This document shows positions 45,801-53,159 of a stretch of 64,000 nt of DNA, in pieces. How positions within the stretch are numbered: position 1 is the stretch's first letter; each line of letters starts with the position of its first letter. The stretch lies in assembly GCF_014633365.1 (NCBI RefSeq), contig NC_068347.1:24388433-24452432 (forward strand), in the 5' to 3' direction. Origin of the DNA: Diospyros lotus (Eukaryota > Streptophyta > Magnoliopsida > Ericales > Ebenaceae). Under the pieces are notes generated by a model. It searched no databases, was not told where the DNA came from, and worked only from the letters and a program-made list of their open reading frames with translations. The position numbers and the translations under genes were made by a program.

Positions 45801-48800
45801 AGATTGTAAAATTTGCTTCTTCAGTTGCTCATCGTCCCCGATCACCACTCTACCATTGTATCTAAGCAGTCCTCCCTTTAGAGTATATCCTGAGTCATCT
45901 TGGGGTTGCATAGATAAGCGGGCCAACACCTCCTTGATCCAATTAGTCTGCTCGTAGCTGCTGGTTATGCCCTGCAACCAATCGGGTACCAGAGCTGAAA
46001 TTGCATGGCAACTTCCCTCCGTCTCCCTTCTAGATAAGGCATTTGCCACCAAATTCTCTCTCCCTTTTCTATAATGGATCACATAATCAAACCCCATGAG
46101 TTTAGAGATCCCCTTCCTTTGCAATTGATTGTAAGCCCTTTGTTGTGACAGAAATTTCAGGCTCTCATGGTCTGCCCTAATGGTGAATGGTTGGCCCTCC
46201 AAGTAATACCTCCACTTCTCTACTACCATGAGGATGGCCAACAACTCTTTGTCATAAATACTTAGGCCAATATGCCTTGGGGTAAGAGCTTGACTTAGAT
46301 AAGCTATTGGCCTGCCCTCTTGAATTAAGATTGCCCTACCCTTGTGTCATAGGCATCCGTCTCCAAGATGAACTCCTTAGAGAAGTTCGATAATGCTAGG
46401 ATGGGAGCTTGGGTCATGGCCTCTTTAAGGGACACAAAGGCATCCTCGGCCTCTACTCCCCACTGGAAGTTGTTCTTTTTGAGCAAGATGGTGAGGGGCT
46501 TACTAATCACACCATACCCTTTTATAAACCTCTGATAGTAGCCCGTGAGTCCTAGGAACCCCCTCAACTCCTTCAGGGTCTTAGGTTTTGGCCATTGTGT
46601 CATAGCTGCAATCTTTTGGGGGTTAGTACTTACCCCTTGGCCAGATATGATATGACCAAGGTATTCCACTCTAGTCTCTGTGAAAGTACACTTGGACCTT
46701 TTCACATAGAGTTGATGGTGTTTGAGGATTTCAAAGGCCTTCCTTAGATGGTTAGGTACTGGTTTAGGTTAGGACTGTAGACTAGAATGCCATCGAAGAA
46801 GACCAGGACAAATTTTCGAAGGTAGGGAGCAAAGATATGGTTCATGAGTGCTTGGAAGGTTGCAAGTGCGTTTGTGAGGCCAAAGGGCATGACCAAGAAC
46901 TCAATAGTGTCCTTGGTGGGTGTGAAAAGCTGTTTTAGGGTAATCTTCAGGGTTCATTCTAATTTGGTGGTACCCTAAAGTGAGGTTTAGCTTGGAAAAG
47001 ACAGAGGCTTTATATAGCTCGTCTAAGAGATCCTCAATAATGGGAATGAGAAACTTATTTTTGATGGTTATGGAGTTGAGCTGCTGGTAATCCACGCAAA
47101 ACCTCCATGACCCATCCTTTTTCTTTACTAAGAGAACCGGGGATGCAAATGGGCTCTGGCTTGGTTGGATTAAGGATTTGGACAACATCTCCTTGATCAA
47201 TTTCACTATTTCAGCCTTTTGGACAAAGGAATATCGATAGGCCCTGAGGTTGATAGGTTCACTGTTTGGTTTGAGATGGATGGAATGGTCAAGGAATCTA
47301 GGAGGGGGTAGTGTGGGCGTGGCAAATAAATCCTCAAACTCCATTAACAATGTGTGAATTGGGCCATTAGGGTGTACTTGAGTGGTTGTTGATGATAAAG
47401 ACTTGGCCATGTTCTGCCCGCCACTTCTTTGTCTTCCTGTTGCATATTCCTCCTCTTCCTCCACTTCTATTTCTCGGGCATATAGGGAGTGTAGCTGCCC
47501 TATTAATGTGCCCCCTTGCTCCAATAATCTTTGCAATCTCTTTCCTATTACCGCCTTGTATTCCCCTGCTTCTTAGCACCCCACCGGGGTCACTTTCTGG
47601 CCTTTTCTATCAAAGGTGACTTCTAATGTATTGAAGTCAAATATGAGGGGACTTACAGTTCGCATCCAATTGATCCCTAGCACAATGTGGCATCCGCCCA
47701 ACCTTAAGATTCACAGATCAACAGAAAACTCATGCCCATTCATCATCCATTTGAACCCAACACACTTAAATTGACTCACAATCCATCTCCCATTAGCTAT
47801 CAAGACCAATAGTGGGGGCGTCTCATGTAAGTTGCATTGTAGAACAGTGGTGGTTTCCTTGTCAAGGAAACTATGGTACTGCCTCTGTCAATGAGGACTA
47901 CCAATGTCCTATTTCCCACTACCCCTTTCACCTTGGGCACCTTGCCTGAGGCCTGGCCTTGCAATGCGTGCATGGATAATTCACCGCCCTCTTTACCTTC
48001 CACAGGTTCCCCTTGTTCTTCCTCATCCGCTTCTTCCTCTTCTTCTTCTCCTTGGCCTTCCATTATCAATGACAACCTCTTGCATTAATGCCCTGGGCCA
48101 TACTCCTCCCCACACTTGAAACAAAGCCTCAATTGCCTCTTATGTTCTATAGGCAAAGCCTTGGCTGGGGTTGGGCTTGGTGGATTCCTTTCGGTTAATC
48201 CGCTCCTTGGCCAGGGTTGGCTACTTTCTCTATTCATCCCACTATAGGAAGCCTTCTCTCTACTGCCTTTGGTTGATAGGCGGTGCCTCTTAGCGAAGGT
48301 CTTCAATGATAGTTCATGAAGGCGGGCTTGCTCTGCTGCTTGTCTAGCTGATGTCGGATAGAGCATCTTCACAGTAGGTCGGATCAGGTCATCGAACCCA
48401 CTAATGAAGTTGGACACAAAATAGCTTTCATCCAATGAGGGATGTGCAAGGGATAATAAGGACCTTAGCTCTTCGAATCTCATCTGATACTTCTCCACCA
48501 TTCCCCTCTATTTCAACTTATTGAATTCCTCAATGACATCAGTCCTTGTCTTCTCTCTGAACTTGTTGCAGAGGCCATTAACGAACTTAGGCCAACTCCA
48601 TTCCGTCCTTCCTCGACCCCAATTTTGGAACCAGGCGTATGCTACATCATCCAAGTAAGCAGCCGCTGTGTTCACATTCTCCCTCTCAGCCACCCACTAC
48701 TGGTAAAAGACTCTTTCACACCGTCGAATCCACCACCGGGGTTTGTCCCTCTTAAACGAAGGAATGTCCATCTGTGGCCCAGGTATGGTGAAGTGATTGC

Positions 48801-49361
48801 CCCCAATTCCTCGGTTCAAATTGTCTTGCTCTATCTCCATTCTTTCTCCTGTCTCTCCTTGATCGTGGGGTCTCTGCCTCTCCCTTGGTGTCATCAGAAT
48901 TGGCGCCAATGAAGATCTGGAGGCAAAATCTGTGGGGAGGTTGGTATGAGGCTACTGAGCAAAGATGCTCAAAGTAGCACTCAATTGCAAGTTGAATTGC
49001 TGACTTAGTCCAGCAATCTCCTCTCGGAGCCCACTTACTACTCGATCCACTGTCCGGTCCAAATTGGCCGCATGCTCCTACTGGCTCTAGTTAATCTCCT
49101 CTTGCGTGTTCCTGATGCCCAATTCCAAGATATCCAAACGATCCTCCACTTGCTCTTGGTACTGTCGCATCCCATCTTCCATGGCATCCAACCTGGATCC
49201 TGTTTGTTTCGCCTTAGTTCCTTCTGCCATTTCCACAGCCCTTAGGTCGTCGGCTTTGATACCAATTGTTAGATCCCCAATCTGACCGGTAGGTTCTTAT
49301 GTAATTGAAGAAGAACCGTAGTAGGCGGGAAAGTCGAATAAGAAAAGAGAGGGAAAGAAGA

Positions 49362-49426
<65 letters not shown>

Positions 49427-52400
49427 GAGAGAATTAGGAGGGAAAAGATCAGTGGTAATTTTCTCACATGATCCCCATCCTCGGTGGTATTCTCTTATTT
49501 ATGGGAGAGGCAGTTATTTACGTCTTCTAGAACAACCAAGTGGCCATGTGCATTTGGTTCTAATCCCCTGCATATAGCCTCTATACAATCGTGTAACTAC
49601 CCAACTAACTAGGTGTACCCAATTACGAGATTACCCTCTCGGGTTGTGACAATTATAAACTCTTTTCTAATATTCATACCACCTTGGTTAAGGATTTCTA
49701 GTCTAACATCTTAAAAGATCACTTAAGATCTCTTCTTTTTAAATGAGGGTGATAGGTTCCATGTTGCATTCACATGTCTCCATGCGAGATGCACCAAGCC
49801 CAACTCTGCATACCTATATTTTTGATTAAAACACAAATACATATGCATTGTCAAAGCATGATGATCTATACAAAAGACAACCATGATGCTCTCAAGTCTA
49901 AGGATCACATGTACAATTGTAACTAAGAACAACCTATTGATACACAAACATGTATCCACTTAGGTGTTCTTAATTTGTGTCAAGTTCAGTGAAAAACTTG
50001 TTCTCTAACAAGCTCTCATATGCCTGTCCTAGTGTCACCACACTAATGGACAGAAACTTACTATTCTGTAAATAAGAAAACTTGGCATGTGCTAGTCTAT
50101 TTGGATTATCAACCCCCAATCAATAATCTTATGTCTAGGAGCATTCTAGAAATAAATTATGAAATTAGTCTCTGATTCTCAATTAATTTTCTAATCTTTA
50201 TCTCTATGGATTTATCATGTATAAGCTAGACATATCATTGCATGATAAAATAAGCAATGCTCTAAAATAATAATTCAATAATTGGAAATAGTATTTAGTA
50301 CAAAGAACCAACCCTAAACATCGTCTCTTGATTGGCTTCAAGTAATTTACCTTTAAGCATAGTTTGCTTCAAGTTCCCTGCTCGTTTTTATGCTGAAATT
50401 GATCCTTCAGGGAATGCGATGTAGTAGTTTCACAATGTGTGTTGTATTTTTGCAGTGTATAGGATTCTTTAGTTTATTGCCTTGTTATGTTTTGTTTTTG
50501 GTTTTGAACTGAGAAAGCAGGTTTCAGTTGCTTGTGGTCCAGGAAAACAATGGCTTCCTCAAAGGCAAGGGTGTGTGGAAGATCCCTACAGGAATTGTAG
50601 ATGAGGTACACACCTAACAATATTTTCTGCAAGTTTAAACTGTAAATTTTCTTAATCCATCATTAAGTTATGTTTTTTAATCCACAGGGTGAGGATATCT
50701 TTGCAGCAGTAGTAAGAGAAGTAAAAGAAGAAACAGCAGTACGGATCAAAATTGATATTTTCTTTTTAATACTTCTTGATAAATGTGCCACTGACTGTTT
50801 TGGGAATATTGGGATTGTATCATTTCAGATTGACACAGAGTTCGTGGAAATACTTGCCTTCAGGTGTGTATTTGGCATAATCCCGAAGTAGTTTCCCTCA
50901 GAACTGATTTATTGTCATAGTTTTGAAATCCAGGATTCTGTCGTGATAGCTAGTTGCAAGTGAATTTGATAAAGTAGCCTATTTAATTTGTTTAAATTCA
51001 CATACGATTCAGTTGCAAGTAGACAAATTGTTTGAAGAAGTTACAATATTTTTCAGAAAATCTGTTAGTAGTTTTGAAAACAGAGTCTTCAATACCGAAA
51101 GCTCTTGCCAACTATTTGCAGTTGGTTATGTAAAATCTTGTCTTGTAATTCAGCTTTATCCAAGGTCATAATGTTTGGCTAAACCACATGAAATCATGTT
51201 TTTCTTAACCAGTCACATCTCTCCTAAGCATTTATCTGCCGTCAAGATGATGTGGGACCCCACATGATAGTGAATTTAAGTGATTGTCTTGTTAGTTTAG
51301 GAGTCTTTGATTTTATTAGAACTTACAGGACTATATGGATGATTTTTATGGAATTAGGGTATGATGGTAATTAGAATTATTTTTCAAGGACTTTCAAGTT
51401 GTTGTAGGGGTCTTATCATGCTTATAAATAGGCCTCATTGACATAAAACAAGCTAATTCCTTGAAGATGAATAATTGTTGAATCTTTGAACATTTTCTCT
51501 CCACCAGCCTGCTTCTCTTCACCTTCTCTGTCTTTCCAATGAGTTCTGTTCCGCCTTTCTGTTCATTACTGTCTGCTGCAACTTCTCCCTTTTTAGTTCT
51601 GTTGCTTGGTTTTCTTCTCTTTCTTTCTTGTAACTTCTTTTTCTTGTTTGCATTTTGTTCTACTACTGTGCTTTCTGTGTCTCTGCTACCACTGCCACAT
51701 TTTTTCTTCTACCATTGCATTTCTTAGCTTAGCATTTCTCGGAAAAGCTCAAGTTCAAGTTTCTCTAACAAGAGAGGATTGATGCAGTCAGTTACTATGA
51801 AGTCAGATCAACAAGATGGGAAATTTTAAATGATCAACCTTATCAGGTTAGCTGCGTTAGCAAATCTCTAATTTTGTTGGGACTGTTGGAGGATTAGTGT
51901 GGAATTTTAGTGGTATAAGGCTATTATGGCAATTAGGATTAGTTTTAGAGGATTTTTTTATATTTTAGGAGGCTTATCAAGCCTATGTGGACACATTACG
52001 AAAAGAGTCATGTATCCTTCCAGTCACTAGAGCAACCTTACTGTTGCTGACAAGGCTTGCTCTCTCTCTCTTTATAGTGGTTCTTCTTTTCCTCTCATTG
52101 ATTACTAAGCTGCAAGTTCTACTCCTTCCTCTGTTTCCCTTTTTCCCTCTCGTGTTCTTCCTTTTCCTCTCTTTTCTTTCACAAGTCCAACATTAATCTA
52201 ACTTTCTTGTGGACCATGAATGCTTTCTGAATGATTGTGTTAAAAGATTCCTCTAAACATGTCTAAACCATCTTTTCTTTTCTTTTTTTTTCTGTGAATA
52301 AAGAGATTAAATTTGAAATTTTTTATGAAACTTATCAAATTTGGACACAATAAATGAATGAAAATAAAGAGAAATTTGGATATTTGCCTCGAGTTGAGAC

Positions 52401-52594
52401 AAACAGGACCCCGCTAAAGCAAGTTATTTTGTTAATGAACTAAAACCTTGGAGATATTCACTTGTTTATTCCTTTCAATTTACAGGCAATTCCACAAGTC
52501 ATTTTTTGAGAAGTCAGAATTGTTCTTCCTGTGCATGCTGCATCCACTGTCCTTTGACATTCAAAAGCAAGAATTAGAGATTGAGGCAGCCCAG
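27674..52594 (+). CDS. Nudix hydrolase, plant NUDT2/6/7/10 type (3' end outside window)
   Basis: Seven spliced coding exons, 27674-27832, 32600-32665, 33320-33457, 50528-50605, 50688-50738, 50829-50863 and 52486-52594, join in phase with GT-AG introns to give 212 residues. Residues 1-121 are the plant pre-Nudix domain ([38 protein letters not shown]). The Nudix box spans residues 143-165 (G-x5-E-x7-RE-V-x-EE-T-A-I). [16 protein letters not shown] follows. Relatives are cytosolic ADP-ribose/NADH pyrophosphatases of about 275-290 residues that temper oxidative and immune signalling. The expected next exon (starting WM) is not found before 64000. The final Gly of the Nudix box is Ala here. Confidence 0.93.
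27833..28165. other. Start of Nudix intron 1
   Basis: Intron sequence before the gypsy insertion; nothing else seen. Confidence 0.6.
28166..28488 (-). repeat. 3' LTR of the intron-1 gypsy element
   Basis: 323 bp, with an AG microsatellite near 28245-28265. It differs from the 5' LTR by scattered changes and by repeat length. Confidence 0.9.
28541..29959 (-). pseudogene. Integrase and chromodomain remnant
   Basis: Zinc-binding N-terminus ([20 protein letters not shown]) and core start ([20 protein letters not shown]) at about 29491-29800. The core at 29136-29504 has VSDKDKVF and [15 protein letters not shown], so the second Asp and the Glu region survive. The C-terminal domain and chromodomain are at 28541-29050 ([45 protein letters not shown]). 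Frameshifts separate the blocks. The last block is a clean 169-codon frame. Confidence 0.85.
29960..30887 (-). pseudogene. gag remnant
   Basis: Starts near 30887 (MADGAHMK then a stop). The clearest part is 30292-30657, with the gag phrases [20 protein letters not shown] and [17 protein letters not shown]. Broken by stops and frame changes; no zinc knuckle remains. Capsid-forming protein in intact relatives. Confidence 0.8.
30946..31292 (-). repeat. 5' LTR of the intron-1 gypsy element
   Basis: 347 bp, followed on the minus strand by the tRNA-Met primer site. Confidence 0.9.
31293..32599. other. Remainder of Nudix intron 1
   Basis: No gene or identifiable element. Poly-A at 32279-32293 and poly-T at 32469-32481. 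Confidence 0.55.
32600..32665 (+). CDS. Nudix gene coding exon 2
   Basis: Twenty-two codons, [22 protein letters not shown], between TTTGCAG and GTAACT. This is the conserved amphipathic stretch of the pre-Nudix domain. Confidence 0.92.
32730..32815 (-). mobile_element. RTE-type LINE 3' tail in Nudix intron 2
   Basis: CCAACAACAACAACAAC, then ACAAGCCTTATTCCATTAGG and TGGAGTTGGCTA, match the 3' end of plant RTE LINEs; the larger copy at 59570 has the same layout (CAACAAC...CCCATTATGTGGGGTCGGCTAC). Only the tail is present, antisense to the host gene. Confidence 0.65.
33320..33457 (+). CDS. Nudix gene coding exon 3
   Basis: Forty-six codons, [20 protein letters not shown] to MNDKRE, between GTGGCAG and GTATGA. 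It ends the pre-Nudix domain and starts the Nudix fold (HRVRVGAIV strand). Confidence 0.93.
33690..34143 (-). repeat. 3' LTR of the unfamiliar-ORF element
   Basis: 454 bp. It holds a 73-bp tandem duplication (GCTAACAGCCTCCC(A/C)(A/T)ATGCACC-type units at about 33978 and 34051) that is also in the 5' LTR, so it predates insertion. Confidence 0.9.
34981..35541 (+). pseudogene. Integrase C-terminus and chromodomain
   Basis: Open from 34981 ([20 protein letters not shown]) through [20 protein letters not shown] and [12 protein letters not shown] to [14 protein letters not shown], a stop (35452-35454), then the rest of the chromodomain ([20 protein letters not shown]) to a natural end at 35541. 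Remains of a chromovirus polyprotein; in intact relatives the chromodomain guides integration to marked chromatin. Confidence 0.88.
35584..35920 (+). repeat. 3' LTR of the nested gypsy
   Basis: 337 bp with a TATA-like CTTATAAATAC near 35727 and a CT-rich leader after it. Its first 104 bp correspond closely to 34877-34980. Confidence 0.9.
36022..37650 (-). pseudogene. Unrecognised long ORF of the LTR element, part 1
   Basis: One minus-strand frame of 543 codons broken by only two in-frame stops (TAG at 37404-37402 and TAA at 37140-37138), which implies recent constraint. The start region ([36 protein letters not shown]) is helical and could be gag-like. The middle is basic ([20 protein letters not shown]) and later parts are acidic ([20 protein letters not shown]). 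No zinc knuckle, protease DSG, reverse transcriptase YxDD or integrase motif is visible. It ends EVWDNM-stop, but a neighbouring frame stays open further, suggesting a frameshift near 36020. Function unknown. Confidence 0.6.
38100..38560 (-). repeat. 5' LTR of the unfamiliar-ORF element
   Basis: 461 bp. Carries an expanded GA run near 38261-38281 and the same internal tandem duplication as the 3' LTR. Confidence 0.9.
38561..38889. other. Nudix intron 3 sequence
   Basis: Short stretch between the LTR element and the LINE; nothing recognised. Confidence 0.5.
39240..41163 (+). pseudogene. LINE ORF1: RRM and DUF4283-like RNA-binding protein
   Basis: 39240-39539 encodes an RNA-recognition motif ([20 protein letters not shown] with RNP1-like [10 protein letters not shown]). 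After a poly-G run (39619-39635) and a frame change, 39611-40051 has a DUF4283-like region ([34 protein letters not shown]). Later blocks (40082-40690, 40870-41163) continue in shifted frames. The last block ends TGA at 41161-41163, overlapping the ORF2 ATG. In L1 elements this protein coats the RNA. Confidence 0.75.
41160..43672 (+). pseudogene. LINE ORF2: endonuclease and partial reverse transcriptase
   Basis: ORF2 opens MKIMS-stop-NIRGLR, where L1 proteins have MKI-x-SWNIRGL, so Trp became a stop. The endonuclease has [16 protein letters not shown] (catalytic Asp-Asn pair) at 41560-41620 and [12 protein letters not shown] near 42015. Reverse transcriptase begins near 42660 ([32 protein letters not shown]) and then breaks off. 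The C-terminal zinc-finger-like region survives ([20 protein letters not shown] near 43208). Many stops; not functional. Confidence 0.8.
41802..41952. mobile_element. Small MITE inside LINE ORF2
   Basis: 151 bp with inverted ends CTATGTTGCAC and GTGCAACATAG and TTTCC-rich arms. It splits the endonuclease frame, which resumes at 41953. Flanks CTACTGAG and TTGCCGAG may be a decayed 8-bp duplication. Confidence 0.7.
43763..44184. other. Nudix intron 3 sequence
   Basis: AT-rich, with no gene or repeat recognised. Confidence 0.5.
44185..44510 (-). repeat. 3' LTR of the chromovirus
   Basis: 326 bp with a short GA run (about 44264-44281). The C-rich stretch after it (44511-44523) is the polypurine tract read on the other strand. 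Confidence 0.92.
44560..46019 (-). pseudogene. Integrase and chromodomain
   Basis: HHCC region near 45640-45780 ([11 protein letters not shown]). The core at 45276-45590 has [20 protein letters not shown] and [10 protein letters not shown], where the second catalytic Asp is Asn. The C-terminal domain is at 44823-45224 ([19 protein letters not shown]). The chromodomain-like end near 44560-44670 contains [19 protein letters not shown]. Frames shift between blocks. Confidence 0.85.
46020..47536 (-). pseudogene. Reverse transcriptase and RNase H
   Basis: The RT has [20 protein letters not shown] and [15 protein letters not shown], where the first catalytic Asp (KLDL) is Asn. The usual FDD(I) box near 46790 reads [10 protein letters not shown], losing another catalytic Asp. 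The connection and RNase H follow at 46325-46705 ([20 protein letters not shown]) and 46020-46244 ([23 protein letters not shown]). At least two frame changes occur. Confidence 0.88.
47800..48084 (-). pseudogene. Protease region
   Basis: In the gag frame after the knuckle: an acidic linker ([18 protein letters not shown]), then [13 protein letters not shown]. Active gypsy proteases have D-S-G-x-T here; the Ser is Arg, so activity is unlikely. Confidence 0.8.
48085..48912 (-). pseudogene. gag
   Basis: One frame with in-frame stops at 48699-48697, 48510-48508 and 48087-48085. It has [36 protein letters not shown], the capsid phrase [20 protein letters not shown] and a zinc knuckle [17 protein letters not shown], the last stop lying inside the knuckle. 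Capsid and RNA-packaging protein in active relatives. Confidence 0.88.
49267..49651 (-). repeat. 5' LTR of the chromovirus
   Basis: 385 bp; longer than its partner because of a (GC)n(GA)n microsatellite at about 49362-49423. Confidence 0.92.
49652..50527. other. End of Nudix intron 3
   Basis: No element or gene recognised up to the exon 4 acceptor. Confidence 0.55.
50528..50605 (+). CDS. Nudix gene coding exon 4
   Basis: Twenty-six codons, [20 protein letters not shown] then TGIVDE. The acceptor is the AG at 50526-50527; using the AG at 50519-50520, seven bases earlier, would break the frame. It carries the first Gly of the Nudix box. Confidence 0.92.
50688..50738 (+). CDS. Nudix gene coding exon 5 (Nudix box)
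   Basis: Seventeen codons, [17 protein letters not shown], holding the metal-binding REVKEE core. The donor is GCA|GTACGG. The following 90-bp intron has no stop and a length divisible by three. Confidence 0.9.
50829..50863 (+). CDS. Nudix gene coding exon 6
   Basis: Thirty-five bases, [11 protein letters not shown] plus two bases of an Arg codon, between TTTCAG and GTGTGT. It completes the Nudix helix. Confidence 0.9.
51249..52200. repeat. Diverged repeated, LTR-like sequence in Nudix intron 6
   Basis: 51290-51430 and 51885-52000 resemble each other (both have ATGGxAATTAGxATTAxTTTT then a purine-rich stretch and a CTTATCA(T/A)GC block). The first is followed by a TATA-like GCTTATAAATAGG (51419-51431) and a leader-like CT-rich stretch. 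This may be a degraded LTR pair, but no ends or target duplication are clear. Confidence 0.35.
52486..52594 (+). CDS. Nudix gene coding exon 7
   Basis: Completes the Arg codon, then [20 protein letters not shown] and [15 protein letters not shown], ending at CAG|GTAACT. The family continues with a Trp-Met start in the next exon, which is not in the window. Confidence 0.92.
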
Positions 52595-52718
52595 GTAACT
52601 TAATTAGGCAACAAACATAAGCCGACATCTAAAGATGAACATTTTCTAACTCTCCTTTTCTTTAGAGATAGTGTAGCTGCACTTTTACATTATAACAAAT
52701 TGAGTGTGTCCTTGTTAT

Positions 52719-53152
52719 TGTTAACAAAGAATTAGTGCGATAAGGAAGTGAACAAAATAGGATAAACCTATGTAGGGTTTCTTAGGTTTAACGAATTATA
52801 GGAAAAATATCAATCATACCATGTATTGAATTATGCATCCTGTATTTATACAAGCATGTTGCTGATCTACTTTATAAGAGATTAGAACTCTATCTAACTT
52901 TGAATTCGGTATAGATATATAGCTACTATGATAACTATTGTTCCCTATTATTTTGGTATATTATCTCTATAATCTTGGCTCCTCTAATTTCTCCTATTAT
53001 CTAGGAGCCTCGTCTTCTTTATCACCTCAATCTTTAACCTCTCCTTATCTCTATCTTCTGGCAGCACTTCTGTTGATGTATCTTCCTTTGTCACGTCTTT
53101 ATGACAAGGCCTAGGCTGTTTATCTTCCTGTTCATCATTCGGATTTCCAACA
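52719..53152 (-). repeat. 3' LTR of the truncated copia
   Basis: Minus strand TGTTGGAAATCC to TTTGTTAACA, with a TATA-like TGTATAAATAC near 52850. The end at 52719 is my best guess from the terminal CA and TGTT/AACA symmetry. Confidence 0.6.
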
Positions 53153-53159
53153 CCCCTCC

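Larger units (their letters stand above)
44185..49651 (-). mobile_element. Nearly full-length but inactive Ty3/gypsy chromovirus
   Basis: LTRs 44185-44510 and 49267-49651, exact target duplication ATTAT (44180-44184 and 49652-49656). Primer site TGGTATCAAAGC (49264-49253, one base off the tRNA-Met complement). Order on the minus strand: gag, protease, reverse transcriptase, RNase H, integrase, chromodomain, as in chromoviruses; short LTRs and [15 protein letters not shown] linker fit the Reina-like group, as for the elements at 28166 and 34877. Frameshifts, stops and several lost catalytic residues make it dead. It lies in Nudix intron 3, antisense to the gene. Confidence 0.95.

Noticed and set aside
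47382..48119. Plus-strand open frames opposite the chromovirus
   Set aside because: They mirror the protease/gag linker coding on the minus strand (Glu-rich linker read as Ser/Pro/Leu).
49305..49577. Open frame rich in Arg-Glu repeats
   Set aside because: It is the translation of the (GA)n microsatellite in the chromovirus LTR.
50670..50891. A single 73-codon exon through the Nudix box
   Set aside because: Homology shows [11 protein letters not shown] must follow EET-; the 30 residues in between are a 90-bp intron with GT-AG ends. Retention is noted as a finding instead.
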